Notes: generated by a model not told the origin, from the letters alone. A stretch of 64,000 nucleotides of DNA from Thysanoteuthis rhombus (GCA_963457665.1 OY735207.1:46725196-46789195); one strand, 5' to 3'; shown: positions 11,660-25,080, numbered from the stretch's first letter. A program made the numbers and translations.

Positions 11660-11661
11660 AT
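11617..11661. repeat. (TA)n-(TG)n microsatellite
   Basis: TA passes directly into TG dinucleotides. Confidence 0.95.
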
Positions 11662-11721
11662 GCACTAACTGGGATACTTGACTCCACTATTTGGCATTGT
11701 GCTGTACTAATCTAAACTTAT

Positions 11722-11830
11722 TAAATATCATGGACGCCTCACCATAAAGCAATGTTTAGCAAACTCGTCTCGGAAACCATCACAAGTGTAATGAGTTTGA
11801 TCCTCCCCAGGGGCTATGGGATTGTATTTT
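11722..11830 (+). mobile_element. SINE-3 tRNA-like module, single
   Basis: An A-box-like word around ATGTTTAGCAAACTCG is followed by the B box GAGTTTGATCC. This resembles the modules at 48528-49035. Copies of this family end near a C-rich word after the B box, here CCTCCCCAGGGGC. Confidence 0.6.
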
Positions 11831-12225
11831 ACTAAGCTAAGCTTACTGAATATCGATAAAAAGGTTGTGCATGGACATTGAAACGCGTTGGATTGAAGTA
11901 GCTCTTGAATTTGAACATACCTTGATCATCATTAATGATATGTACTATACTTAGATTAGTGCTGCGCAAAAATAAATGCAGTTGATAGATTGTGGTCCAC
12001 CATTCGCCCAAGTGAGGAAGGGGAGCTTATCTTGAAAACCAGTATTCAAAATCCAAGCCTTTCCCCGAACTTGAACATTGAAATCTGGCTTTTGTGGTAA
12101 ATACACCATTACCACAACCACAGAACCTGCTCTATAGCAAGTTAATTATGCTTAGTTAAAACTGACACAAGACTTCTCTAGTAGATACCTTTCATAACAA
12201 TAGTAATTCTGCGAGTCTAACTTGC
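11831..12225. other. Unassigned sequence
   Basis: No recognisable feature. Confidence 0.4.
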
Positions 12226-12486
12226 TTCAACTTACTCCACAGTCATGTATGCAAGTGTTGTTAACCTCCAATACAAAGTCTGGAATTGACTTTGTTTTCC
12301 GACGGAAACAAAAACAACGAGAACACTCCTCATCAAAATAATCAGTGTAAACAGATATGTAAAATCTATGCTCTCCTACCGTGATTTGAACTGATTGGCT
12401 GGAGGCTGTCTTACCAATTGAGCCGAATTGACAAGTCTTAGACATTACTGAATGTTTATCGGACTGATATACCCGGGCTTATTTCA
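12226..12486 (-). mobile_element. SINE-2 copy (tRNA-derived)
   Basis: Read on the minus strand, a short leader is followed by an A box in GGCTCAATTGGTAAGAC (complement of about 12406-12425) and a B box in GTTCAAATC (complement of about 12384-12392). Downstream is a body containing CAAAGTCAATTCCAGAC. The body matches the copy at 33830-34060 in the same order, including the AAATAAGCCC leader end. The start side is interrupted by a long (TA)n tract at 12490. Confidence 0.75.
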
Positions 12487-12487
12487 T

Positions 12488-12488
<1 letters not shown>

Positions 12489-12565
<77 letters not shown>

Positions 12566-12590
12566 CATTATTTTTATATATATATATATT
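12489..12590. repeat. (TA)n arrays
   Basis: About 72 bases of TA, then a short spacer and a second TA block. Confidence 0.97.
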
Positions 12591-13570
12591 ACAAACATTA
12601 TAGGAATCATTTTCATTTGGAATATAATTTGGAGTTGAATATGACCCTACCAGTCTTGTCATTGTTATAATGACGAAAAGTTCCAGTGATAGCCTAAAAT
12701 GAAAGCACTATAAAAAGAGGAAAATTGTCTATTTTAATTCTTCTCCTTGAACTTTTTTTCTCAACGTCTAGCATGCTTAACCCTTAGATTGTGGTCATCT
12801 CGAACGGCAACTAATTTGCTTTAAAGCTTTCTCATAATAACCATACAATCGTTCGCAACTTCTTATCAATAGCCAATACAACGTATTCTTTCAATTAAAT
12901 CTGCTCAAATTTAAAAAATAGAGAGGCCAAACAAACCAAAAAACGAGAAAAAACACACTAAAATGTTGCTAAAAATAAAATAAAAGTTGTTAAGTATCTC
13001 TTATATATCAGATGTTTTGCCTTCATTTTTCAATTTAGAAAGAGGACTGGTGAACTGTTTTAAGATATAAAAATGGAAGCATTGGAATCTTGGCTTCTGA
13101 ACATAAGTCGTTATATTCCTAAGAATAGAATTATCTGAAAGTTTCAGTATAAAAAAACAGCCAACATCCCAGTCAGTCAAATGCTAGCTGCGCAGTTTAG
13201 ATGAGACCAAAATGCTGAATTCATGAATCCAAATCTTGACATTAGTTCATTTCTTACTGGTTTTATATTTCTTGCCATACTGCCAAAGTAAGAGTGAGAA
13301 AAATGAGAGAACTCTAAATTGGTGCATAGGAAGTCATTAATCTTAATATCTTCTTTCCGCTTCACTCCGAGAAGCAATATCAATGAAATTCACATTATTT
13401 ACTTTACCTTCCCAGGTGTAAGCGGCTGGATAGATCTCTGGATTTTCATTTCGGGAAATCTGCAAGGTAAAATTGTCTCTCCTCTCATAAAATCTGATAA
13501 GTTTATCCAAAAATTCATATCAGAATCAACTGACAAATTCCGTGAAATTTTAAAGTGAGACTATCACGGA
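12591..13570. other. Unassigned AT-rich sequence
   Basis: No repeat family or coding evidence. The 68-79 codon frames at 13177-13558 overlap on opposite strands and show no recognisable motif. Confidence 0.4.
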
Positions 13571-13574
13571 TGCC

Positions 13575-13640
13575 TCTCTCTCTTTCTCTCTATCTCTCTC
13601 TCTCTCTATATATATATATATGTATATATGTATGTGCGTG
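13575..13640. repeat. (CT)n-(TA)n-(TG)n compound microsatellite
   Basis: Three simple-sequence blocks in succession, ending close to the SINE-4 copy. Confidence 0.93.
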
Positions 13641-13673
13641 TATGTGTAAAATTACGATATATATCATAATAAT

Positions 13674-13990
13674 AACTGTGTCATTCACAGACAGCTGTTC
13701 CGTTGTATTACAACTCTTCAGTGTGGCAATAGACTACCCGATATCCCTTCTAGTACCACGAGGTAGGATCAAAACCTTCGCTTCAGACTCAAAGGCTCAC
13801 ATTCGACCCCTACCTTACTCAGAACTGGCCGGTCAGTAGGACTGAATTTAGCGATATATTTTTTACTTACGCTCAATTCCCCATCCACAAGGGTGCTCCA
13901 TTTGAGAGTTGGAAGAGCATTGCTATATTAGCTTATAATGAACGAGTTGCCCTACCTAAGAGTGCTCAACCCTGAAGAAGGGATCGTTAT
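13674..13990 (-). mobile_element. SINE-4 copy, longest
   Basis: The best-preserved length of the family. On the minus strand the B-box core is GGTTTTGATCC near 13760-13770. The body runs out to the CCTGAAGAAGGG block at 13972-13983. On the left it adjoins an AT-rich run, as the other copies do. Confidence 0.7.
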
Positions 13991-15235
13991 GCAGCTTCCT
14001 CTTGTAGATTCAGGGATCCTGGGGAAGTGCTCGTCAGGAAATCTGCCCATCAGTAGATCAGCCCCTATCGAATTTATCAAGGAAGGAAAAGTACCTTTAA
14101 AAACATAATTTTCCAACTGTGTAGTTTATGGGGAAAGTTTTATGATATTAAGAAAAAGAAAACAACTTTAAGCACAACCTATGGAAGGTGGTCCTGATTG
14201 GAATTCTGTTTGTGAAATAAAAGAAATAAGCGAGGGGCGAAAACATCAATTCAAAGCAATAACAATATTATATACGTATTCAATCTTGTTTTTCTTTTAT
14301 GAATTTCTCATTATTTTTTCATTTTTGATTAATAAGAATGTTTTACATTTTTACATACCACCCACCGCGAAATTATAGAGTTTTTGAAAGCTGCCGATGA
14401 ACGCTTAATTAAAATTAAAATCCTAATACTTCAAATTCATTTTTTATTCTATACGATAGAATGTCTAACAGAGCAGTAATAAAAGAATAACAAGAAAAAA
14501 TGATAATTTTTATCAGTTTATTTGTCAACTGAAACATAATGATAATGATATTATTATCAGACAAGGTTTCGTTTCGATAAAGGTTTTGATTTGTTTCATC
14601 TATAAATTTCCACATTTCTATAATTCTATTTCATTCTGCCACGAAATATGAATAGTTTCGTTCGAATTTCCTCTTTCAAAAGACACGAACCGGAATAAAA
14701 CAAAACTGCGTGTGAGTGCCGTTGTTATATTTTTCCTATTTTCGCTAGAAAATAAAAAACTCCAGGTATTGTGTAAAAAAAAAAGAGAAGAAAAAAAAAT
14801 TCATTTATAGAAATAAAAAGAAATTATAGAATTCATCAAAGAAAAAAAGAAGTAAATGAATACATTCTATTTTCATCTCTCTAGATAAATTGCTTGCTGA
14901 ATTGTTTATTCAATTGTTTTTATCCGGTTATTTCATTTCATTTCACCCTCGGGATTGCAATCTCGACCGCCTTCGGTATGTTGGAAGAAAAGCTTTTTAT
15001 AAAACCTTTAAAAAATTCCTGGGAACTAATACGATGGGAAAATGATATTTTGATGGGTACTTTTCCTCCCTTGATGGATTCAAGATAGGGATCTTTCTTG
15101 ATGGACCCTTTTCCGGACATATATATTTGGTGCATTATGAAAGAAACTGGTTCAGTAATTGGAAAAACGAAATACCATTTAAGATATTACAATGTTACAG
15201 TTTTTTTTCTTTTAGTTCGGAATTAAATACGAAGC
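13991..15235. other. Unassigned AT-rich sequence
   Basis: Poly-A-rich patches near 14780-14850. The opposing frames at 14894-15135 are antisense to each other and show no motif. Nothing is assigned. Confidence 0.4.
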
Positions 15236-15239
15236 TCTT

Positions 15240-16250
15240 CTTTCAGCTAGATATCCAAAACGTCACTTCCTCCGACGACCCCTATAAAACCCCAGGATGC
15301 ACATGGTCCAATGCTCATTGCTGGTCATGCCTCTGGCCCCGGCCTTTGCAGCTGGCTACCCTTCCTCGATCTTTCTTCCTCCCAAAGATCGTTTCGCTGA
15401 CCCACCGGCCGATCCGATCTTGACAATTCTTCCTCTGTGACCTATCTCTGCTCTAACTTTGCCCATTTCACTTCACCGATATCGAGCCTCACACATACGC
15501 ACAGGTTCGCAGCAACGCCACCTTGTCTTCACCACGTGCTTCAAACATGTATCACCTCATACTCTCATGAACGAAATGATATGGCTTTTCTGTTATCCGA
15601 TAGTCACGATAATCTTTCCTAAACTTCTTAACTTCGGGAAACACGGGTGGATAAAACACCATGTACTCTGTCTTTCATGGTCTATCCGTCGTGAGTCTAT
15701 CAGCGTCAGAGAATAACCCCCAAGTTAACTCACTTACTTGGCAGTATGGCTTGCACGCTGAACCCCAAATTATCTCACTTACTTGGTGGTAAGGCTTGCA
15801 CACTGAACCCAAATTCCACGTATCATCTTGGAGCGATCCAACCCATGCGGAACCCAAGCAGTTCAGACGAACTCTGCTTCGACACCGGCGCCAGTACCAT
15901 CAAGACAAGACAGCTCCCGCCTTTCGCTATCTCTTCTCCAAACATTACTTCTCACGATCGATCGTATCTAAGTTATCCTTACATGTACTTCATTCTTCAT
16001 TCCTGTCTTAAACGTACATCTTTTGTTTGGCCAAAATACTTGTGTGTCTTCATTCCACTTGGTTTCAATGCGCGTCCAATTCCATACTTGGTGCGCATTA
16101 TCTTCCTAACATCTCAATTCTCCTTCCACATCTACAGGGTCGCATGTGGGCTGCAGTCAAACCACAAAGGACACAAAATCCTTGTCCCATCAACATCCAT
16201 CATACTGTTCGTTTCCCAACAATAAAGTCTCTACGAAACTGTTATTGTTG
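15240..16250 (+). other. GC-richer block with TATA-like and polyA-like signals
   Basis: The block is distinctly more C-rich than its flanks. It has a TATA-like CCTATAAAAC at about 15282 and an AATAAAG at about 16221, in the right order for a transcription unit or a long terminal repeat. A 45-base tandem repeat lies in the middle (15724-15857). Frames of 60-159 codons exist on the plus strand, but I recognise no protein family and the composition alone could open them. It could be a solo LTR, a retroposed transcript or a chance arrangement. Confidence 0.3.
15724..15857. repeat. 45-base tandem repeat, about 3 copies
   Basis: CTCACTTACTTGG starts at 15729 and again at 15774, each followed by GGCTTGCAC and CTGAACCC. 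A degenerate third copy ends at about 15857. The period is a multiple of three, so the plus frame reads a repeated 15-residue pattern. Confidence 0.8.
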
Positions 16251-17045
16251 ATGTAACATGAGCATTAAAATAAGCGTTATCAGTCTCCTTTTTCTGTTTT
16301 TAGAATTTACAGTATTCTTTTCCTGATTGTAGATATTGGAGTATACAGAGATCAAGAAACCCAAATTTTGATTCGAGTCATTAAGTCAAAATTCCAGCTG
16401 GCATCAGTTTTCACGTGGAACGTCAACATTCAAAAGAAATCAAACAAATTCTACGAAAAATATTTAGCTAAATCTTCATTTAATTAAAAAAATAATAGAT
16501 TGCATATGCATAGTAAAATGTATAAAGTGAAAGAAAAAAATTTCAAACTTATCTTTAAAATAAAACCTTTCGACTGACACTCATCAGAGGATGACTCCTC
16601 AGTTGATGTTGTCAAGCTCCGAGAGTTGACTTTATTACTATGAATTCGTCAGACATGGAGTTCAAGACTTCAGAATTTATAAAATATATTAGGAAGAAAG
16701 AGAGAGAAAGAGAGAGAGAGAGAAAGAGAGGGAAAAGAGAGTGATGCTGTGACGTCATGTCGTTGTATCAACTCGCGTTTCCGTGTTCTCGGTATTCATT
16801 TTTTCGTCTTTGGTAAACATTGAACTTCTGTGAAGAAAAATATTATTTTTCATATAATCATAAGTGCACATAACAAGTTTTTTCTTCGCTGAAAATTTCT
16901 GTGCTACTAAGGATGCCATCTAAATAGTCAATATAATAACAGAAGCATTAGACTGTGTAAAAACATAAGAATTTTGAAAAAGGTAGTAGATATTTGTGAT
17001 TTTAAGGTATTCGTCCGACCATTCTTCGTTGTTTAGAATCACAAA
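16251..17045. other. Unassigned sequence with GA-rich tract
   Basis: A (GA)n-rich run with GAAA interruptions lies at about 16695-16742. A TCAGAGGATGA word near 16585, next to TTTCGACTGA, resembles palindromic retroelement ends but shows no inverted arm. Confidence 0.4.
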
Positions 17046-17053
17046 TAAAATGT

Positions 17054-17132
17054 GTTCCCATGGCTCAGTGGTCTCGGGTGTTCTGCTATATTTCTGTGAA
17101 TTTTGTGATCGAATCCAAGTGAACAAGAGATT
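17054..17132 (+). mobile_element. tRNA-like SINE head
   Basis: An A box TGGCTCAGTGG at about 17060 and a B-box-like GATCGAATCC at about 17108 sit in the order and spacing of an internal pol III promoter. Aminoacyl-stem pairing is not evident, so I take it as a SINE head or tRNA relic. Confidence 0.5.
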
Positions 17133-20100
17133 TTTTCTTGCTTTCGAGGTCAATAGCAGACTAACCATTAGGCTCAGTAGGCATTTCTTGCTTTTGGGGC
17201 CAGTAGCGGATTATTCGTTTGGCTGGGTAGGTTTTTCTCTCTCTCTCTTTCGTAAAACTCTTTTATTAAGTTTTGACTTTATTTTCCTATGTAATAATGA
17301 CGGACGACAATGACCAAACCAACGTTATTTTGGAATGATATTGCATTGAGAAATACAGTTTTGTTTAATCTTTAGATTTTAATGAAGCAAAGGGGTTCGG
17401 CCCTAGCACAGTCAAGCTTGTTCAAATATACCGTGTGGGATTAATTTGTACAAATTCGAGAAATTTTGTCTAAAATGACAAACACGTTGTAGACAGGTGC
17501 CAAGAATTACAGGTGTAATGTTCGACAATCAAAACGCACTAAAAAAAATGCTGTTAAATTGGAAAAGTTTCAACGTGAAAACAAATTCTTTCTGTTTGTG
17601 CAGTACCGGTTTTTCGGTTTTGATGTAAACTGACTCCAAAACCGGCAAGTGAAAGGATGATCTTGCGATACAGACAACTTTGAAGCAGTCCTCTTTATCT
17701 GCCTTTGCCCACTCTGGGGTTATCTGATATATGTTGGTACTATCACCGAGTCAATTTACTCATGAAAGGCGGCTGTTTCCTTTTTCCTATTAATCTATGG
17801 CGAATGTAGGATGGAACGTGCCGGTCTATTCAGTTCTCCGATCTTAGGGATGTGCAGCCTACGTATCTGGAATAGCACCGGCACGGGAATTCTCGAAATA
17901 GTCTGGTCTTTTGTGTGGCAGCTACGAAATCCTTTTGGATGGAAGACAAGATTTTTTCTGGTATTAAATTCAACACCGGGGGTTTATTGCAGGGAGGCAA
18001 TGGGTGATAGTCTTAGTTACTTGATTAACAATTCGCATGGAAACATTGTCTATCCGCAGTATTTCAAGGTAAACCGGACACTTTTGTGGACCTATCTTTT
18101 TATCACATGGAAAACTATCCTCTTTTGGAAGCAGTTCAAGACTACGTCATTCTCGATAAGTATAGACTTCACAGTGTACGGTTCGGGAGTTAATTCGCTT
18201 TCAGAGCAAATTATAAATGCTCCATAAACCAGAGTGTTGATGAGATTTGCCGGCCTTTGTTTTAGACTAAAACAATCTCAACGTGTGTGCAGACCACTTA
18301 AGTTTTCGTAAGGAATCCAGACTCACGCTTTTCAACAAGAACACCAAGAAGGAGCGAGGGGCCATTTTATTCATTTGGTAAAGTAAATTTGAGAAATGGG
18401 TTTAACGAGTTGAGCTTTAGGAAGAAATAGTTACAATCAGGATCCATTTTGAGAATAAACAAAGTATCCTCAAAAAATCGGAAATAAACTTTGGGTTTTT
18501 GGATGAGCTCAAAGAGTTGTTCTGAAAAAACAAAAACTAATAAACAACACAGGTGTAAGCCTAAGCCGGCTTGAATGGAGTGTCCATCGCAACTCTGCCT
18601 ATTCGGCATTACATCTCATTGTTAAAGCTGAATTCTCCTGATGTTATAGCGAACTCCATCAACTCAATAAATAATTTCTCTGGGAAAGAAGGGCGATCAA
18701 GTATTCATCAAGCATCGGCACATTGTCTCATCTAAAAGCATATTGGTAAAAAAAGGCGAAAAAAAACAAAAACAAAAACACAAAAACAAACAAACAAAGC
18801 CCACATAAAGCTGGTCTTCGGGTTTATGTCAGAATTTCGAGTAAAAAAGAACGAATGTAACGTGTAATTTTCTGAGTATAGTTTTAGACAGGTTCGAGAA
18901 TCTCTGAGAATTTAGCGAGTCCGCGCTGAGCAGAGCCAATCATAGATAAAATGGGTCTTAGTAGTTTTGTGCATTTTTGGTTGACCATACATTCGTGGGG
19001 TGCTGTGAATCAGTGGGCCTAATTCTATCATGAATATCTTGAGTCAACAAATTATCTTTAACCAATTCGAGGAATCTTTTTTTTTTGTATTTTCTATTAA
19101 ACTTTGGCTTCACCTACCTTTTGAAATTTATTTTGGTCATCGAATACAATATCCATTTTGTTTAAGGAGTCCATTTGATTCAAAATAATGACTCCTGATC
19201 CCTTATTGGGCTCGGTGATGCGGAGTTATTTGTTATTCCTTGGTGATTTTATAGCTTGAAATTGTTTTCTGAGCTTGTTTTCATTAAGCTAAATTATAAT
19301 CACCTTTTTATCATTTTTTTAAAGGAAATATTTAGCTATAGATTTTTTCACAAGGGATTTACTTTTATCACTTTTCAATGCTGACGTGACAACCAGTGTC
19401 AACTGAAAATTTGATCTAATGACTTGAATCAAATTTGGGGTACATAATACCTATACGGTGCTATGTATTTTCTACGCTTATTCAAGGGCATGGCTAAATG
19501 ACAGCGGGGTGGGGAGATTGTGTGGCGTCAGTTTTCCTATTGAGGAGTATCTTCATCGATATCCGCCATTCGAAACTGTGGCTTTAACATCGACAACAAG
19601 CACAAGTTGGAAATGTGCAACGACATCTGCCACAAAACATTTTTTCTCAATGAACTTGTAAATAAGGGTAGAACGATTGATTATGGAAATCTAACCACTC
19701 AGCTTGTGAGCTTGGACCCCCTGAGCTACACATTCTTCTTTTTCTTCTTCTTGTTCCGTAACCTTTATAGAGGGTACTCTTCTGACGAGTCGGTTTGCTT
19801 GCCCTTCAGAGTCTCGTGTACAGACATCAGCACTAATGTTTGGTCTTACCTCTCGACCTCTTGTTTCCATTGTGGCCCGTCAATGGCGTGGGAATCCATG
19901 CTGGACTTATCTTCTCTTCTTCCTGTCTATGAATTACTCGATTTCGTTCTCTTTTCTTTTCCTTTCGCATTGGGCCTGGTGAACTACCCCCTCTCCTTCT
20001 CCCTCATTCTCTCCCCCCTCTATCTCATGCTCTCTCACACATACATTTACACGTGTGTGCATGTGTTCATGCGTAAGTGCGTACCTAAATATCTGTATCT

Positions 20101-20170
20101 ATACATTTTAAGTAGAACATAGATATAGATCGCAGTTGAAGGGGTGTTTTATTTGTTCGCTTTTAAGAGT
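17133..20170. other. Unassigned sequence, about 3 kb
   Basis: Frames at 17811-18227 (138 codons) and 19607-20122 (171 codons) are the largest. Neither shows a recognisable domain, signal sequence or codon pattern, and the second has poly-Phe and CT-rich runs from simple sequence. An A/C-rich AAACAAAC-type tract lies near 18765-18800. Confidence 0.4.
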
Positions 20171-20177
20171 GCACACA

Positions 20178-20202
20178 ATATACATATATATATATATATA
20201 AT
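20178..20202. repeat. Short (TA)n microsatellite
   Basis: About 12 TA units. Confidence 0.9.
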
Positions 20203-21825
20203 CCCTGCCCTGCTATCCGAAAGTAAATTGTTTCGTTAGCCGAAATCACGTAAAAGGGAGAAGCAATTACAATTACTTATTCACAAGAAAATATTTGAGT
20301 GTTCCAGCCACCCCCTGCAAAAAAACAAACAAAAAAAAACAAAACAAAAAAGCAAGAACAAAACAAAAACAAACTTTCCTTACAGCAACAATAACGAAAA
20401 GTATTACTTTAATCTTGAAAGTGCTCTTTTTACAAGTTTACAGGATGTTTTGAGTGCAAATAAAAAACATTTTTTTATAGAAAAATGCATGTGGCTAAAC
20501 CGTGAAGCATATCGTATTGTCGTATTTCAACTCTTCTGTACAGCCACAGTAGAGGGAGAACCTCGGACCTTCAACACAAACACAGTCAGACATCGAAGAA
20601 CGCTCAAAATTTTTCGCACGAAATCAGACCAATTGCACTAATTTTCGAGTAAGAATTCAAGTTTGTTGACATCAACAGCTTCAGCACCATTGTGTTCTAA
20701 CTTTCGTACTTTAGTCTAATTTCTTTGGTAGACATCATGGCTGATAAGGGCTCAAAACCACTAACAATAACGTATTACATCTATATTTATATTGAATCTG
20801 AAAAGAATGCACTACATTAGTTAATCACACACTTGCATTATAATTCCGTAAAAAAAACAAAAAAACAACACATATCCCATGTGAAATCTTATATTTTATG
20901 AATTCATTTGATATTGATGGTTGTAAAAAAAAACATGATATCTATACCGTATTGCACTTCCGTAATTTCGGATTTTAGACTTACCCCTATGAAGTGAGTT
21001 TCTGTAAGGAAATCAAAATGACTATCCAATCACTGCAAAATATTGAGTGGGACTTTTAATCTTCAGTTTAGCCTGGATAAAATCCCATGAGTCGCAGACC
21101 CATCGCAAGGGACTGAACTTAGAACCTCGCATTTTAACTTCTGAGATATTCTCGTATGTGCGTGCCGCTACTTCTCGATGTAACAGACATTGATTCGCAA
21201 CCTCTCATATAAGTAAATACTTAACGCCTCATTGCTAACGAATTATGGTTTTCTACCCAATCAACTTATTAGTAATGCGACATCAACTCCTTCCGACGAC
21301 TTCTCTTTGCATAGTTGCCCTCATTAAAGCATTGATTTGGCCACATCAAAGACCACTAACAGGTTCATAAACCGATTAAAAAAATGAACCACGCACAAAG
21401 CATAAAAGAAATCTAAATCGTTTCCTTTTGTTGGTGCTCTTCGGGAAACAAGAACATATATTTGACTAAATCATTAGGTACAGATGGTCTCCAAAAATAT
21501 ATATCCTGTTTGGTTCAGTTGGTATGTCTGCAATTCTAACTCAAGTACAGATTCTGTTGAACTAATTGCTATAACAATAACACAGGACTCGAATGCCTAG
21601 TTTCAAGCAAGGTAAGAGTAAAAATAATTCTTAGTGATTGTAATACTAAATGCTAAACCAACCTAAAATCCTGAAATACTTGACTGCCATTTAAGAGTTC
21701 TGTCTTCGTCTCTTTGTTCCGAGAATTGGAAAAAAATGCAGAACGAAAAGAAAAGATAATCTCACGTAAAAATGATGGAAGTATCTTCTTTATTGGTGAT
21801 GCTTCTTAAATATAGCGTAGATTCT
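20203..21825. other. Unassigned AT-rich sequence
   Basis: An A/C-rich AAACAAAAC-type tract lies at 20318-20372. No gene or repeat family was recognised. Confidence 0.4.
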
Positions 21826-21827
21826 TC

Positions 21828-22060
21828 ATCGACGTGTACAAGGTATATCTATTGGTCTGTAGGTTGACGTGAAGTTATAAGCTGAATTTTGGTCTGAAGT
21901 TTTCACAACATAATGTTTAATCGATCCGGTTGATATTCACCACTGAATTAAATCCACTGAAGAGGAAAGAGATCAAATTGAAAAATAACAGTTATTGTAT
22001 GCAATAAATAATCATTGGTGTGACTACGTAGCCATCATTTTTGGCTTAAAACGAGAGCAT
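21828..22060 (+). repeat. Interspersed repeat H, copy 1
   Basis: It shares the block CTGAATTTTGGTCTGAAG...ACATAATGTT, then a CACTGAATTAAAT...GAAGAGG block, with 45590-45720 and more weakly with 36960-37130. The class is unknown. Confidence 0.45.
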
Positions 22061-23260
22061 AGGTTTTATGTTGATCGATAAATTCAATCTCAGATCGCAG
22101 TCAAGTCTAATCATATTTTAAATCAAATATTCCTTTTTGTAGAGATGAAGAAACATCGACAGTGATAAGATGGGAATGAGTCGGTTTAAACATGGGCAGA
22201 GTGACTCAAATGAAAAGAAAACCAGTCTGCTAATGAGAATTGAGGCTGAACCCTGATAATCTATAATTTCCGAGAAGATTCAGAAATGGGTTTTAATATA
22301 CTCTTCCTATGATAAACAGTTTTGATTAGTTGGGAACGATGACTGATGAAACTTAATTTCTTGCAAATGTTGATCCTACTTCTGCTCATAATTTATGCTT
22401 GAACTTGACATAGAGTAATGTTATCAGTTGTAAATGTTCGCAATTGAACCCTGATATAATCTAGTAGTGTTACAAAACGCAAGATCGTGTCAACTCTCGG
22501 CTTAGTGGTTGAACCGCCTTGCCCAGGTTACCCACAAACTATCAGTCCACTAAGCAGCCTTTTCTATGAATTTGATCGGGAATTTTCGTGCGACGGAACT
22601 AAGAAAACCTTCCCGTTACTCAGTTTTCGATTTCTTTGATTCCATGTACGGATATCCGTTCTAGCAATGTCTGAAAACTTGGGTCGAATTCAACGTGCGT
22701 AGAAACTAGTTCTGGGCTAGAGTGGCCAACGTGACCTGATAGAGGTTAAAGTCTATTCTATCTGAACACTGAAGTTCGATGGTAACAGAACAGCTAGCAG
22801 ATACTTTTTTCACGCCGCCGGAATTGCCGTGGTCGAATTGATAAGGTGCCCATGACGGCTGGGGAAATTGCCACTGTTTATTTGAGTTTATATCTAAATT
22901 CATCCATTATCTAAAAAAATTATCCGGATACTATTTTATATTTTCATAATGTTAAAATAAATCTTGATAAAAGTTATAATTAAAACATTACTTAAACTAT
23001 TTTATTTACCACGTGTTTTGGATTATCTGAGCAAGACATTTCAATTTTTCTTTTAATATGTTTATGTTTGGATTTTTGAAAACTTTTTCCATGTGATAAA
23101 ATTAGCTCAAGCATCTCCCCCCATATTTCCCGATTTAGTTCACTTGAAATTACCAGGACGATAATAGTTTCTACACATATCTAAAAAAGAGTGCACACAG
23201 AAATATATTTATATCTGACTTTTGTTTAAGGCATTCACAAAATGAACTGGACAATAAGGT
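22061..23260. other. Unassigned sequence
   Basis: A weak A-box-like TCGGCTTAGTGG at 22497 has no B box after it. The 65-codon frame at 22706-22903 has no recognisable motif. Confidence 0.4.
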
Positions 23261-23265
23261 ATGGT

Positions 23266-23266
<1 letters not shown>

Positions 23267-23338
<72 letters not shown>

Positions 23339-23364
23339 TTTGCGTGTGTGTGTGTATGTGTTCA

Positions 23365-23429
<65 letters not shown>

Positions 23430-23431
23430 CG
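23267..23431. repeat. (TA)n and (TG)n compound microsatellites
   Basis: Two TA arrays, each followed by TG-rich sequence (around 23341-23360 and 23399-23426). Frames on both strands here translate only simple sequence. Confidence 0.97.
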
Positions 23432-23449
23432 ATTATAATTTGCGCTATA

Positions 23450-23728
23450 TTGCATTGAAACACTTCTTTGAAATGATCTCCTGCTGTTACATAGTGAATA
23501 TCTCCCGCTATTGTATGGTGAATCACTTGGCCTTGACAACATAAATAGAATAAACAATTAAAGAAAATTTTGTTGCTGCAGGAATCGAGCTTATAACCGA
23601 TAGGCTAGCTGCTTCAACGTAGCGTTGCTCTTACAATTAAGCTGAACAGTCGCCGATAATGCAAAAGTCCAAATAACTGTTTTCCCTCCAAGATCTCATC
23701 TCGTTCATTCTCGGTCTATATCTGCTGT
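23450..23728 (-). mobile_element. SINE-1 copy, near full length
   Basis: On the minus strand this runs in order: leader, A box of CAGCTTAATTGTAAGAGC type, B-box region, then the body with ATTTTCTTTAATTG, TATTCTATTTATG and GGCCAAGTGATTCAC. It ends in the GGAGATCATTTC...TTTCAATGCAATA terminus. It is the most complete reference copy in the window. Confidence 0.8.
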
Positions 23729-23789
23729 AATCATTTCTCTCAACGTAACAGTCATGAGAAATGGATAAATGATTCGGCTGATTGATAAT

Positions 23790-23974
23790 TGGATTATATT
23801 ATATTGAAACTCTTCATCGAAATGATCTTCTGTCAGTTAATGCACAGATGCTCGATGGTAAGAGCAACGTTAAATTGAAGCGACTGCCCTGTCGGTCGCC
23901 AGTTTGATTCCTGCAACAGCCCCATTTTCTTCTAGACATTGTAAATAGAATATATTCACAATGTCTAGGCAAAG

Positions 23975-23975
<1 letters not shown>
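23790..23975 (+). mobile_element. SINE-1 inverted composite
   Basis: A minus-strand 3' terminus (TTGAAACTCTTC...GAAATGATCT, 23800-23832) is joined to a plus-strand head with A-box-like TCGATGGTAAGAGC (about 23853) and B-box-like GTTTGATTCCTGC (about 23912). The body beyond the head carries an 11-base perfect inverted repeat at 23932-23942 and 23958-23968. The copy ends at a (TA)n tract. Confidence 0.65.

Positions 23976-24027
<52 letters not shown>
23976..24027. repeat. (TA)n microsatellite
   Basis: A pure TA array abutting the SINE-1 composite. Confidence 0.97.

Positions 24028-25080
<1,053 letters not shown>

Noticed and set aside
16560-16600. Hammerhead-like CTGATGA...GAAAG on the minus strand
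   Set aside because: The bases between the two words do not form a stem II and there is no cleavage-site arrangement.
17811-18227. 138-codon plus-strand frame
   Set aside because: No recognisable family, no upstream or downstream gene structure, and random sequence of this size is expected to hold a few such frames.
19607-20122. 171-codon plus-strand frame, the longest in the window
   Set aside because: Contains poly-Phe and Ser/Leu runs from CT-rich DNA and a CA/TG tail; no motif.
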